64,000 bases of DNA from Adiantum capillus-veneris (taxonomy: Eukaryota; Streptophyta; Polypodiopsida; Polypodiales; Pteridaceae), in contig CM043948.1 of the NCBI GenBank assembly GCA_014529385.2, forward strand, positions 79,876,291-79,940,290, given 5' to 3'. Under the pieces are notes generated by a model. It was not told the origin of the DNA and searched no databases. It saw only the letters and a list, made by a program, of their open reading frames with translations. Made by a program: the position numbers and the translations under genes. Every line of letters starts with the position of its first letter. The stretch's first letter is position 1. Shown piece after piece: positions 30,067 through 41,621 of the stretch.

Positions 30067-33000
30067 GGTTATAAGATTTTTATCCTCAGTGATGAGGATG
30101 TGGGGCCGTCCAACCAAAACACCTATCTCTCAACGAGGATCTTATGTCCTTGTAACCATTGCAAGCATGTTGTGCGATGGACAAGACGCGTTTCTTTGCA
30201 GCACATTCGCGAATTTGGCGAGTTCGATCCATCTATTATAGATCGAGTTGTTACCAATTATAACTCGTCATCTGACGCTGGCCAACAGGCAGCAATCTTG
30301 CAACCCAATAGACGTGTTCACAGGAGCTTTGGTCAAGCAGCATATGTGAGGCCACAAGATGTAGCCTCCGACAGCTGGGGGGATGATCATGCAGACCACA
30401 TTCCCAACAAGGCAATGTTTGAGCCCGAGATTGATGAAATGATCGAGAAGATCATGGATTCAAAAAGGCTTGTCTATGATGATACGAAAAGTGAAGCCGA
30501 TACGCCATTGTATAATGGAGCACGTGTGTTTAGATTGAAAGCGCTCCTGGTTCTTCTCAACATGCAGACAAAGTCTGGATGGAGTAACACTAGCGTCACA
30601 GTGCTTTTCATGTGATCTATTACAATTAGTTTACTTTAATAAAACTCTAAATATATAATGATCTGATAGATTTTTACACAATTGTATCGTATTTTTATGT
30701 TGTGTAGATTGCTCAAAGAGCACATACTACCAGCTGATAATTTCCCGAGAGGAAGCAAGAAAGATTTTGCGAAACTTGGGGATGGATTACAATTCAATCC
30801 ATGCTTGTCCTAATGACTGCATTCTTTTCAGAGGGGAATACATAGACATGGAAAAGTGTTCGAAATGTGATTCCGAAAGGTATCAAGTAGATCTCCACGG
30901 AACAAAAATTCCGCAAAAGGTTTTGCGACATTTTCCTTTTCTTCCTCGCATCAAGCATTTCTTCGAATGTAAGTCCATGGCCGCCCTAGAATCATGGCAT
31001 GAGGAGAATAAATCTTCGGATGGTGTGCTACGGATTCCTGCAAACTGTGCAGCCTAAAAACTTATAGATGGAACATGGTCGAATTTTGCCAGGGAAGCTC
31101 GAAATTTGCACTTAGGCCTGGCTATGGATGGCGTAAATCCATTTGGTCAAAGATCAACATCTTACATTGTATGTCCCGTTGTCATCGTCAAGTACAACAT
31201 TCCCCCGTGGTTGACTACGAAGAAGGGGCACCTATGGCTAAGCTTGATTGTGCCGGGGCGACATAAAGTGAAGAATATGGATGTGTACCTTCGTCCACTA
31301 TTGGAAAAGCTACAACAATTGTGAATTGGCATAGAGGTGGTGGATATGAGCCAACACAATGGTCAACGGAATGCTTTGATCAAAGGCATTCTAATGTGGA
31401 CAATGCATGACTATCCCGGACTAACAGAATGCTCAGGTGATCTATTTACACTCCTCACTCAGACACTGTAAATCTTGGTTTTTCTCAAGCTGATCTATTA
31501 TCATGTGTATACATGCAGGGCTTCAAACAAGTAGATACAGAGCATGTGTCACATGTGGACCTAGATTGAATGCACGTAGGGTGCCCTCATTGAAGAAGCA
31601 AATCTACGAAGATCATCAAGCGTATCTTCCAGAGAATCATGTGTTACGCGAGTGGATTTTTGGGAAGACAGCCACCGAGGATGTCTGCACAAGCATGGTT
31701 AGAGCATAAGGAGATGTGTGATGACGGATTGCCCTCAGGGATGAAGAGACTATCTCTATGGTACGAGTTACCATACTCGCCCCGACTCATGATCAATCAC
31801 TTGCTCGATCCAATGCACATATTCAAGAATGTGGGTAATCTACTATGGGACCATCTGACCGGCAAGAAAGATACTTTGGGAGCCAGAGTTGACCTTAGAA
31901 ATGTGGATCGTATGGAGCAATATTGGCCGCAAACAGTGTCCGATGGATCCATAAAACTCCCTAAAGCACCATGGATTTTCACAGGAGCCCAAGAACGCAA
32001 AGTAAAAGAGACCATTCGATCTTTGCAGACCTCCACAGGCGTAATGCACTCGCTCCGAACGTGTTTTACTAAAGAAGGAAAGCTTACCGATTTGAAGTCA
32101 CACGACTGGCATAAAATGTGTCAGGTATGTTCATAGTGGAGTATATCATAGTGGGAATTGTGTAACAAATTTGTGTGTGAACTTTAATATCATTGTTGCA
32201 CGTGTTTTGCAGTTTATTTTACCGGTTGCCATTGAGGGATGTTTGTCTCTTGACGTCCGTAACACAATCTACAAACTTGCGAAGTTGGTGCAATGGATCT
32301 CACAAAAGGAGATCAACGTAGACTCCATACCATTCGCCAAACTAAACGCTGCAGAGGTTGTGTGCATGTTTGAGAAACATTTTCCCACTACCATGCTAAC
32401 CATTCAGATGCATCTTCTTGTTCACATAGTTGATGAGGTTTAAATAGCTGGCACTGTACATTCCAGATGGATGTTCTTTTTAGAACGTTTCATGAAAACG
32501 CTCAAGGGATATGTGCGTCAGAAGGCACGTCCGGAGGGTAGCATGGCAGAAAGTTGGCTGGTATCAGAGTCCCTAGTGTTCATTGGAGAGTGGCTAGACA
32601 GATTTGATAAAGCCCAGGACACGCTATGGAAAACCATAGATGATGAGCGCATATCTGGAATTGTCATTTGCAATCTCGGTGTTGAGAAGAAGATGACAGA
32701 AGATCTAGAGGCTAAAATCAACCGATTTTGCATGCTTCACAATCCAGTCATGCAGAAGTGGATTTCACAATATGAGGATGCAAAGCAAGAGCGACAAAGG
32801 GCAAGAATCGAGTGGAGACGGGGAAGACGATCACCAATACACTATTCGACGGGTTTGGATAGCCTACCAACATTCATGAGCTGAATATGGTTGCACAACC
32901 AATTGAAAAGCGCACAACAGTGCGGTGAAGAAGTGATTGAGGAAGAGTGGGAGTACTCTAGGGGTTGCGCGACCATGGTAAGTTTGCAATGTACGACTAG

Positions 33001-33797
33001 TAACTTTCTAGATGTTTGAACGGCCACTCATAATCTTTGTTGGTTGTAGTATAAGTCATACACAGCATCATGGTGTAAAGTTCGACATTTTAGGGTGGAA
33101 CGGATCGACAAAAAAAGTTTTACTCAAGATTGTGGAATCATGGAAAAATTTGAACAGTCTAGTCGACGACGGTCCTCTAATGTAGATCCTGTGGTGGCCG
33201 AACTCACTTACTTTGGCACGCTACAAGAGATTTTGAGGATTGATTATAGAGGATTTTTTGTCGACTTGCTCGACGTGCAATGGTTCAAGATAATCATGGA
33301 GGATCGCAACGCTACTGTGTGTAGAGGAGAGTCTGGTTTTCTTGAGGTGGATCAACTAAGAAATGTACTGACCTAAGAGACACTTTCGTACTACCCGAGC
33401 ATTGTGAACAAGTAAGTATGTAAATAGTTAACATCCCATTTTAGAATTTATGTCCTTGGAAGCTCTCATGTAAGTTATGTGGCTCTGGCAGGTGATATTT
33501 CATCCTACAAAGTCTACATCAAACTGGTGGTACATCATAGAGGTAGCCCCTCGTAGTGCACGAACATATGAAGGCTACCATGTGCCAATCACAGCGGCAT
33601 CAATGGAAGATATCGGAGAAGATTCTCAGTCAAGAGCCATGGAGGTGGTGCCAGACGAACATCAAGCTGCTACTCTCTATGGGGTGCCTGCAGAGGATCT
33701 ACAAAATGAAACAGAGGACATCTGTTTAAACGGAGAGCTCTATATAGATATAGAAAGTTATGATGAGCTATGCGAGGATGAGAGAGAGATCTCTTAA
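30067..33797 (+). pseudogene. TNP2-type transposase gene (tnpD-like) of the CACTA element
   Basis: Near complete but broken. It begins at a splice acceptor (TTTTTTGTTCAG before 30067). Domains in order: transposase-associated domain with ILCPCNHCKHVV...HIREFGEF (30140-30215); Transposase_21 core with IHACPNDCILFRGEY (30785-30840), KVLRHFPFLPRIKHFF, LHLGLAMDGVNPFG (31110-31150) and NIPPWLTTKKGHLWLSLIVPG; DPMHIFKNVGNLLWDHL (31808-31860); DUF4218 (32214-32440, ILPVAIEGCLSL to HLLVHIVDEV) and its YVRQKARPEGSMAES extension; DUF4216 (about 33190-33380). Introns with GT-AG borders are visible at about 31435-31519, 32125-32213, 32979-33049 and 33411-33491. At least one in-frame TAA (32441) and frameshifts near 30740 and 31660 disable it. 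It would bind and cut the element's ends. Confidence 0.85.
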
Positions 33798-34137
33798 AGC
33801 CATAAATATTGTATTTGAACAATTTTGCTCCGTTTTGTAAATTCAGAGTTATGCACTTGTCTCTTCCATCACTCAAGTTGAATAGAAGAAGGACGCTTTC
33901 TGTTGCTGCTAGCCTTTGAACATTCCAAAGCTACAAGCACATTCAAGTTCTTGTACGATTCTCCGTTTTGAACAATTTTGCTCCGTTTTGTAACTCTGGC
34001 TCTTTAAGTATTTGCATCATTGTGTCATTGTAATTATATGCATCATTGCGTAATTGTATTTAATGGTCTTTGCGTTCACTCCAGGTACATATTCTCTAGG
34101 TATGTTCTCATAAGCAGAGACGACAACCACCTCCTCC

Positions 34138-34139
34138 TC

Positions 34140-34231
<92 letters not shown>

Positions 34232-34233
34232 CT
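34138..34233. repeat. (CT)n(CTAT)n microsatellite
   Basis: A CT run, then about eight CTAT units, upstream of the second transposase-type gene. Confidence 0.95.
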
Positions 34234-34297
34234 TGTCCATGTTTTCTACTCCATTCATTCAATATTAAGTTTAAATGTTCGTGTGTTTAATGCAGGT

Positions 34298-35605
34298 ATG
34301 GATGATGAGGAGTTTCTTTCTTCTTTGTCACCCGAGCACAGACACTGGTAAGTGGAGTGTCATCACTCTGGCACACCATTGCGCATTCCTACTCCATCCG
34401 CATCTCCCTCTGCTTTGGATTCCTCGGCGCGCTCCGAAGCTTCGGTGTCGATGAGACGGTCTTCACACTCGTCTAGGTACCGGCGCTCTAGTGGTGGCGG
34501 TGGCGGTTGTTGTGGGGGTGGCGCCACCGATGCTTCGACACCGCCTCGTGTTCCACGAGGCTCTTTACCCTCCCCTTCTTAGCCCATCCCGACACCAGCC
34601 ACGGCATCTCCATCGACACCAAGCTTTGCGCAACTGACTGTCGTTCCCCGCAGCTACACACCACTAGCAACTCCTCCAGGAGTCACTCCAGTGGACACTC
34701 CTCGCTTCGGGGCTCAGACTCTAGTGGAGACACCTGGCATCCGTACCCCCGTTGACACGCCGCTAGAGACCCCTACCGAGACACCCAGGTTCACGCTTCA
34801 GCGGCGAGAGGGCTTGCCTTACTCCGTCGACTTCAGCGGCGGCATCATCTTGGATGATGAAGGCAAGAAGGTGATTTCGCACATGTGCGGTCTTTGCTCT
34901 CAGGTGTTTACACACTACATACTAAACACCTGGAGTGAAGTACCGAATGAAATAAAAGACAGAGTCATCAACATGCTTCATGACAAGTTTCCCGTTCCAA
35001 CACGGGATGACCGCTTCAATGAAGATGTGATGAAGGTTTGAATGCGTGAATACTGTAAGCATAAGCATTCCGAAGTGCAAAAATCAATCAAGCATGGGTG
35101 GAGCAGACCAGATTGGCTGGCCAAAGAAGATTGGAAGCATGCAAAGAAAGAAGCACGCGAGAGTCCCGACAAGTGGAAGCAACAAAAGGAGGCAGCCAGA
35201 GCACGAGTAGAGGCAGGGAGCTCGCACCACTTGGGGAGGGGGGGTGGGCATCATTTGAGGCTGATTTTGTAAGTGTTTTCGCATCTATGTTTGATAGTTT
35301 AGGATTTATGGGATTTGAAATTCTAACATAATGGATTCTTTGTATGTTTTGACAGTGGTCGTTTACAGAACGTGATCCCACACCGTACGAGCGTGAGTAC
35401 GCAGGCAGGAAGGGCTTAAATGCCCTTATAGACATCCTGATTTCTCACGGCGGGATGGTTAGTATTAGGGTTTATTCTTTTCTATTTATTGTATTGTTTT
35501 ATAAACGTCGCTATATGTTTATACTTACAAAAAGCTATCTTATTGTTTTTTTTTCTTCAGAATCCGACAGATATGGCGCTTCAACACGATGAGATGTCTG
35601 ATTAG
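34298..35605 (+). pseudogene. Ptta/En-Spm type second protein (tnpA-like), two in-frame stops
   Basis: ATG at 34298 follows an acceptor-like TTTAATGCAG and starts MDDEEFLSSLSPEHRHW, with a GTAAGT donor at about 34349. The main exon has a Ser-rich part, TAG at 34580-34582, a Thr-Pro-rich linker (repeated TP(L/V)(A/D)TP motifs, 34640-34790), then the Transposase_24 (Ptta/En-Spm) domain: SGGIILDDEGKKV, VFTHYILNTWSEVPNEIKDR, RPDWLAKEDWKHAKKEARES, with TGA at 35039-35041 inside it. Exons at about 35356-35458 and 35561-35605 complete it, ending MALQHDEMSD before TAG. This family binds subterminal repeats. It is downstream of TNP2 on the same strand, as in other CACTA elements. Confidence 0.7.
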
Positions 35606-35865
35606 CCATAGCTAGATAGCATTAGTTTCTTTTTGTCATATATTATGTATCATGAGACGACTTTTATACGTCTTTTTGAAAACCATGTATATTTTTTAAA
35701 TAATGACAATGGTTTGTAACTTTTTGATTAGACGACGTCAGTTTAGCCATAGCTAGATAGCATTACTTTCTTTTTGTCATAGATTATGTATCATGAGACG
35801 ACTTTTATACGTCTTTTTGAAAACCATGTATATTTTTTAAATAATGACAATGGTTTGTAACTATT
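35605..35865 (+). repeat. Two-copy tandem duplication of 141 bp
   Basis: CCATAGCTAGATAGCATTA starts at 35606 and again at 35747, and the following ~115 bp are nearly identical. It begins exactly at the stop codon of the tnpA-like gene and forms its 3' flank. The span 35866-36117 holds AT-rich sequence and no gene. Confidence 0.9.
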
Positions 35866-36117
35866 ACATTTGCAATGATTAACAATCAAGTGATTTTGCC
35901 TATGTGTACAATTGTCATTGATTTACTTTCATCAATTCACTCTTGTCCATTTTGTATCTTTATTTTGCAAACAATACGTACTATGGATGATGGAGTTAAT
36001 GATTATATTGTCTTGTGAGTGACTATTTTGGGTCTATATTTACCTTTGCATTTTTTTTCAAAGGTAAATAGACAAATGAAACATTCAATATGGTTGATGG
36101 GTGGAATTTTTCATCTC

Positions 36118-36288
36118 GGGCGTCGCTATGATCGTCGCTATATTAGGATCTGCAACATCCCTATAAGCGTCACTATTGATGGCCCTGCAGCGTTGCTATA
36201 GCCATTTCTATAGGCGTCGCTATACACCAACGTTTATAGCGATGCTTATAGCGACTGCCATAGCGACGCTGTCGTGAAATTTGTGGTC
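36118..36288 (-). repeat. CACTA right subterminal repeats and terminus
   Basis: Multiple (G)CGTCGCTAT motifs and inverted forms (ATAGCGACG) at 36120-36270, mirroring those at 13876-13955. The end is a degenerate TTTGTGGTC followed by TTG. On the minus strand the terminal region reads AAATTTCACGACAGCGTCGC, typical of elements with this subterminal motif. Confidence 0.6.
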
Positions 36289-36291
36289 TTG

Positions 36292-38484
36292 CCAGGAAAG
36301 CACCGGGCTTATGGATGTGAGAGTTTGTGAGAGAACTCCAAAAAACTATATGAAGGAGTTAAACCATAGATGCCATGAAGACTAGGGTTTGGATGGAAGT
36401 GCAATCAAAGAAGTCCCACTTTTTCTCTCTTGGTCTCACACACACAAAGAAAGAACACAAAAGAGAATATCAAAACAACACAAAGATGAAAACATCAAGG
36501 CTATGGTCATATCATATTATGGGTAATATGAAAGCGTTAATAGATAAGTTAATGGCATTCGATCTTGGCTGACCAAATAGGCTACAAATTGTTCTTTGGA
36601 ATTGTAGTTTTGTGCTTACCATAATATATATATTTTGTCTAGTGATTGGGATTAATTGTGTGTACAAATCCTCTTGGTTCATAGCAAGATAACTACGCTT
36701 ACGTCAAAAGAAAAGTTATAGTCTATGAGAGGTAGTATAATGGGATCCGGTGATAGAAGTATTTCATTGAGCCTTTCTAGGCCAAAGAGAAACACTATAC
36801 GTTGTTGAAAGTGTATTTTACGACTAAGCCATACGTTAATTCTAATAGATCGTACAGAGTGAAAGCGATAGAAATTAGCATCATGTGGATTATTCATCTA
36901 GGATAACTCTAGTATGTGTAAAATGTAGATATGAGAGAAGAGAAAAGAAGAGAAGAGAAGAGAGTTTCCCTCCCAAGCCCTATTCTTGCCCATAGGTAAT
37001 AAGGATAATGCGGGGAGAGATGTACCTATAGCAAGGAGAACCTAAAATTTGTAGAGAGGATGAATTACTAAGAGTGAGAGAGATAGTTTTGGTTAAGGAG
37101 ATGAGATTAGATATATATATATATATGTTGGATTAGAGATGAAAAAGAAAACAATCAAGAAAACATCAATGTCGAACACATCTTACTTGACAAACCCTTC
37201 GGCACCATTATTGATGGAAAGAGAAGACGAGGGGAGAATTCAACATTGATTGATACGCCAAGTCCAAGACCTTCTTTGATTAGAGTTGATCTTCCAAGGA
37301 TAGTGTGCAAGAATGGCTAGTCTTACTCTATGAGAAAGTGTAGGCTTAGGCTTATGTTAATAGCTAAGTACAATTTGGCATTACTACTCACTCCCTCATG
37401 AATTCCTCTCATCAATGGCTTGAATGCTTGAGTGGTTTTCAAGGAAGAAGAGGTCCCGTTTTATAGGTGAAGGGAACCCCCAAGGGTTTACACAAGAAGA
37501 GAGGAGCCAGTGTGAACAGAAACTGGAAATGTTGGAAATGAGCTGTCCCTGCATGATGTGGGCAGACTGGGGTCCAGTATTTTGATCATATCTCCTCAAC
37601 CGTGGCTCCAAATATAAAAGTAAAAATATGGACAGAAACTTCAGCTCCTTACCTACGACTTTCTTTTTATATGCATTTTCCAATTCGGATTGGAACCTTG
37701 TGTACAAAAATCATCAAAATAGGGTACAGTTTTGGCAGCAAAAGTCTTTTTGTGGTCCCCTTAGCCTAAACTTTTATTTGATTCCAATGGACACCTCATG
37801 CCATATGAAAGCATAACATTGCTCCTTGACAAAGTTTTGCAATCATGCTTGCAATAATGCATTAAAATAAGTGTATCTTTGAAATCGTGCCACCTAGTGT
37901 CCCACTAGGATTTGATTCCCTCCTAGTAGCTATTTAAAAAGAAATATAAGAAAAGTAAGAAAAATACATAGAATATATATAGATTGGAAATTACCTTAGA
38001 TATAGGATCTAGATAGGGTGTGAGATAATAATGAGATGGTAGAAAGCAAGAATCAATGCTTTTTGCCCCAATTTAAAGAGGCGGAGCTATTGACGCTTTT
38101 CCCATAGTACTTTTTTATGGTAAGGTAAGAATACGTTACCCTTAAGATAAATAATAGGATGAGATAGAAAGCTTATTTTTATACTTACATATGCATATGT
38201 ACATTATAGAAAATATAATTATGTATCTAAAAATTTACAAGATAACTCTTGTAGCATGCGTTCCCACTATGTACATGTCACAGCACGACAACGCGTATTG
38301 CGACGTCCCCGTGTAATGAACTAGGCAACTAGGCCCTGGTATATCCTCCTCCCAACCTCCCTTTATAGGGTGGGCTCCTAGCCCCTTTCCCTAGACGGAT
38401 CCCCTGTCCACACTGCCTAGCCCGGCCCTTGGCCGTAGTCCTTGCCTAGCCTAGTCATTAGGGTACAAGACCCGTGTCCTGACA
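36292..38484 (-). other. Relic region; probable old minus-strand LTR
   Basis: No intact gene. A TATA-like CTATAAAACGGG lies on the minus strand near 37460-37448. A (TA)n run is at 37112-37127 and a GAGAA-rich patch at 36935-36965. The right edge at 38484 starts TGTCAGGACACGGG on the minus strand directly next to a purine tract, the layout of a 3' LTR. The far LTR end was not found. Confidence 0.4.
36679..36897 (-). pseudogene. Paralogue of the Tat upstream-ORF segment
   Basis: A 72-codon minus-strand frame (RINVWLSRKIHFQQRIVF, then LFGLERLNEILLSPDPI) aligns without gaps to the translated 26194-25955 segment, about 37 identities in 63 by eye. Many matching residues use different codons, such as Gln-Gln-Arg CAACAACGT against CAGCAAAGA. 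That pattern fits past selection on a protein. Neighbouring sequence shows no other protein remnant. The function is unknown. Confidence 0.5.
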
Positions 38485-38501
38485 TTACTTCCCCCTTAAG
38501 G
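38485..38501 (-). other. Polypurine tract of a relic gypsy element
   Basis: Minus strand CCTTAAGGGGGAAGTAA immediately precedes TGTCAGGACA. The codons before it read EDENSSLRG, a form often seen where gypsy polyproteins end near the 3' LTR. Confidence 0.55.
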
Positions 38502-38679
38502 AAGAGTTTTCGTCCTCGAAAACACAAGTAGTAACATCTTCTTAAGAATACTGGTGTTCTCTTTATTGACGTCCCATAAGTGAGCCAGTTGTCTGTATGA
38601 CCGATAATTGGTGTAGTGAGGAGGTTCAATGAAACCAAGATGAATATCTTGATTTTCAACATTGTTGTCCGTTTGCAAC

Positions 38680-38823
38680 CACTTGGGTCTAAATGGTAAC
38701 TTCATTTATAACTCACTTGAGTGCTGTAAAGGAGTAGCCACAACTAAGAGTCACTTGGGTTTAAATGGTAACTCCCTTTATAACTCACTTGAGTACTGTA
38801 AAGGAGGAACCACAACTAAGGGT
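38680..38823. repeat. 72-bp tandem duplication
   Basis: Two adjacent copies starting CACTTGGGT at 38680 and 38752, differing at a handful of positions. It lies within the relic gypsy internal region. Confidence 0.85.
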
Positions 38824-38869
38824 TGTTCAAAGGCATAACCAGTTTTCAGTTCTTCTGAAGGTACTGGAA

Positions 38870-39420
38870 TAATGCAAGGAAACCTTGGCGTAACTTTCCA
38901 TGCAGGTGCGAACCAAATTTCCTACTCGCCTGAGTATCTTGAACGGTCCATTACATGTTCATCCCTAATGAAGATTACTTGCCAACATGCTCTGGCAGCA
39001 CACCTGGTAAGTCCGTGACGTATGAAAGTATTGACACAATCTCCAACCCCACCACAAGAGGTGTTCAAAGTCGAAAATCGTACTTAAGAAAATTCTAGAA
39101 TAGGGAGAAAATCATCTATTTAGAAATGCTTTGTGTTAACGTATGCTCTTAGCAGATCCTTTAGCACAAGATTACTCTTTGTAATCTTTGTAATCTGCCT
39201 ATCCCCTTGGATAACTGATAGTACTGAGGTGTGTTTTCCTCACGGTTTACAGACAGTCGTCCCAGATGACTGGTAAACGGGAAACCACAGTAGTGTTTAA
39301 CATTGGGGAAGAATCAACAATGTCCGAAATAACCATCGTGGTTAACTTGAGAGAAATCCACAAACGCCCAAACCGAGCCATGACCTCTATTGGTGATTAG
39401 TGGATCCAAAAGTAATCTCA
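38870..39420 (-). pseudogene. Integrase relic of a minus-strand gypsy element
   Basis: Decayed fragments on the minus strand, in the correct order: RGHGSVWAFVDFS (39400-39345), where the D is the first catalytic residue; a piece resembling the YHPQ..GQTE region, read as YYQLSKGIGRLQRLQRV (about 39235-39180); and a C-terminal GPFKILRRVG (38948-38920) matching the GPY/F module of chromovirus-type integrases. Stops and frameshifts intervene, and no RT is left between this and the protease scrap to its right. Confidence 0.5.
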
Positions 39421-39954
39421 TAGAGATAGTGCACAAAGAGTGCAAAATGCTTCATAAGCAACAACTTGAGGAATATGCATGCCGTTCCAAATCAGCCTTT
39501 GCTAAACACTAGGGCCCATAACACCTAGTGTGCATGCATTTAGCAAAAACAGATCCGAACCTGTATTTCCATGGTAATTCTTGCCAATATTTATGGCAAA
39601 TGTGATGCGCCTAGCACACATTAACAGGAATGTAAATAGTTCTGAAAAGAAACTAAATACTTTCATTTGCAATCTTTTGCAAGCTCTACTTAAACGTCTA
39701 AATCATAATAGAAGGTGAAACAGTGATCACTTCTAGATACAAACAATGAAACTTTTTCATTAACAGCTTATAGCCGTGCTATATGTATAAACAACCATCT
39801 ATAATGTTGTTTAGCAGTACTTGTATCTTAACAAGTCATTCTAAGTATCCGACAACTTCTGGCCACGAAATTTCTCCTGATACATGGTGCTAAAAATGGT
39901 CTAGAAAATAGATGTGACCAGCACCTAGGGACTTTGTCGTGACACAGAATTGAA

Positions 39955-40013
39955 ATAATGGCGCCAGTGTCAGTCCAGAGACTCAAATTCTCCACATGTG
40001 GAATATGTCTCAA
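39955..40013 (-). pseudogene. Retropepsin scrap of the same relic
   Basis: The minus strand reads DTGAIISILCHDKV, an aspartic protease active-site motif with the usual hydrophobic tail. Flanking sequence is not alignable by eye. The span to the next element (40014-40646) holds no recognised feature. Confidence 0.4.
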
Positions 40014-40646
40014 CTAAGGATGTCTGAAAAAGAACATCCTACAAGTACAAGATGTACTTGTGTGTGGAGGTAGCTCTAAACACTTTACGACAAGAGTGAG
40101 AGGGACCCTCTTTATCATGCTCCACATTGGCTAAACCGAACTCCTTGAGTTCCTAGACCATGTTGTATCCCATGTAACAACATGTGCCAAATCGACCCCT
40201 ACAAGTAGGTTCGTAACAGCATAAGGCAGAAAGGTAGTGATGGTACATGAATATACCATCAGAGGGGGCACCAGTTTGAAGCGGTCCAGGCCGGGCAACA
40301 AGAAGAGTGGCCTCTAAACACCCTTCGAGGCTCCTGTGCTGCTCAATTGGGGTTGGGGAAAGCACAATCAGAGACAACAACAACCCACAACCCAAAACCA
40401 AACAAGAAAAGGGGCACCACCTAGTTGTAGATGCAAACTAGGACGCACGTGATATCTCCTTGTACTCAAACGCACAAAGAGAGAGGAATGCAAGATAGCC
40501 ACACACACCAAATACAAACATTCACCACGCCAAAGAAAGGTAAAGCGCACAAATCAACTTGAGCAACTCAATCTTAGCCTTAAAGACTAGATGCACACAA
40601 AGCTTGATGAGAAATAGAGAGACAACACAAAACTTGACCTTGTTGC

Positions 40647-41602
40647 TGTTAGAAGCGGCTAACGGCTACACCAATTATGCACCAAGTTGTGGATATGTTA
40701 TGGATGTACACAATATTTACTTTTCATTGTATAGGGCTTGGGCTCATTTAGGAGTTCCAAAGTTGTATGAGTCTAGGCTAGAGAGCTCACTTTATCCCAT
40801 AGTTGAAGGGTTTGAGGCCCAAAACTATAAAAGAGCCCTATGCTTAATGAGAGGTCATTCTTGAGTGGTCCTTTTGAGAACTCTCTCCCTAGAGGAGGTC
40901 TTGATGGCCTAGCCTTTGAGCTTAATGCCCATGCTTAGAAAGCAAGTGCTAATCACATGTAATTAGTGTAATCCTCTCTTAATTAATCTAGTCTTCATTA
41001 TGTTGTCAATCATGTTTATCTACTTTCCTTCATTGTTTTGAGGTGTTGATCTTCTCTAATCTAACTCTTACTTATGCTAAGCTTCTCCGATTAGTGGAGT
41101 CCTTATCTAACTCTCTCGATTAAGCGGAGTGGGTGTACTCGTGATTGAGGTATTAGAGTTGTCCTCTAATGGTGTGCTTGTGTGTGTGTAGGTTTAAGAA
41201 TCCTTGAGCTTAATTTGATTATGTGTGACTTGATTTGGACACTATGATGGGCATGGTCGGGGTGGCCGACTTAAATGCAATCTTGTGTGCTTAATCGTCA
41301 ATGCATGTAATTAGAGTTGTGCTTGAGAGATTCCAAGATTAGTGTGTTTCACTTCTTTGCATGATGTGTGTAGATGATTGCTTGAAATTGATGCTTGATG
41401 TGCTATTAGCATTAGTTGATTTGGGATGATTTCTATTTGCATTGGAGGATGCACGCTCTTGAATCCTCTCGATCTTTGCATCCGATGACACTCTCGCACA
41501 TTCTTTGTGTGATGCCTCCAAGCCCTAGCCGGGTCATGCTCTCTCTCTCTCCGGATTGATAGATTTGTGGGAGATTGCCTATGCTATGGCGAGCCTCCAA
41601 CA
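40647..41602 (+). repeat. 5' LTR of the LARD element
   Basis: Begins TGTTAGAAGC, ends CCTCCAACA. TATA box TATAAAAG at 40826-40833 after a U3 of about 180 bp. The open frame across it is not conserved as protein and is ignored. Confidence 0.93.
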
Positions 41603-41603
41603 T

Positions 41604-41621
41604 TGGCGCCGCAAACGGGGA
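41604..41621 (+). other. Primer-binding site of the LARD element
   Basis: TGGCGCCGCAAACGGGGA one base after the 5' LTR, similar to the tRNA-Asp-type site used by Athila/Tat elements. Confidence 0.8.

Larger units (their letters stand above)
13815..36288 (+). mobile_element. Proposed nested CACTA (En/Spm) element with own transposase genes
   Basis: The left end reads CACTACAAGA at 13815, the family's terminal motif, preceded by TTG. The right end near 36280-36288 (TTTGTGGTC, a degenerate CTTGTAGTG) is followed by TTG, giving a matching 3-bp target duplication as expected for CACTA. Both ends carry subterminal GCGTCGCTAT-type motifs in opposite orientations (13876-13955 and 36118-36270). The TNP2 and Ptta-type genes lie inside in the usual order. 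Removing the Tat retrotransposon and the LINE leaves about 9 kb, a normal size. The right terminus is diverged, so the pairing is an inference. Confidence 0.55.

Noticed and set aside
40257-40275. Minus-strand TGGTGCCCCC as a primer-binding site of the 38-40 kb relic
   Set aside because: It resembles the Tat primer site, but no LTR end (CA) adjoins it and no LTR pair could be matched.
40559-40864. Open frame across the LARD 5' LTR, also in the 3' LTR
   Set aside because: It spans the insertion boundary and promoter; LTR differences change amino acids as often as silent sites, and there is no domain.
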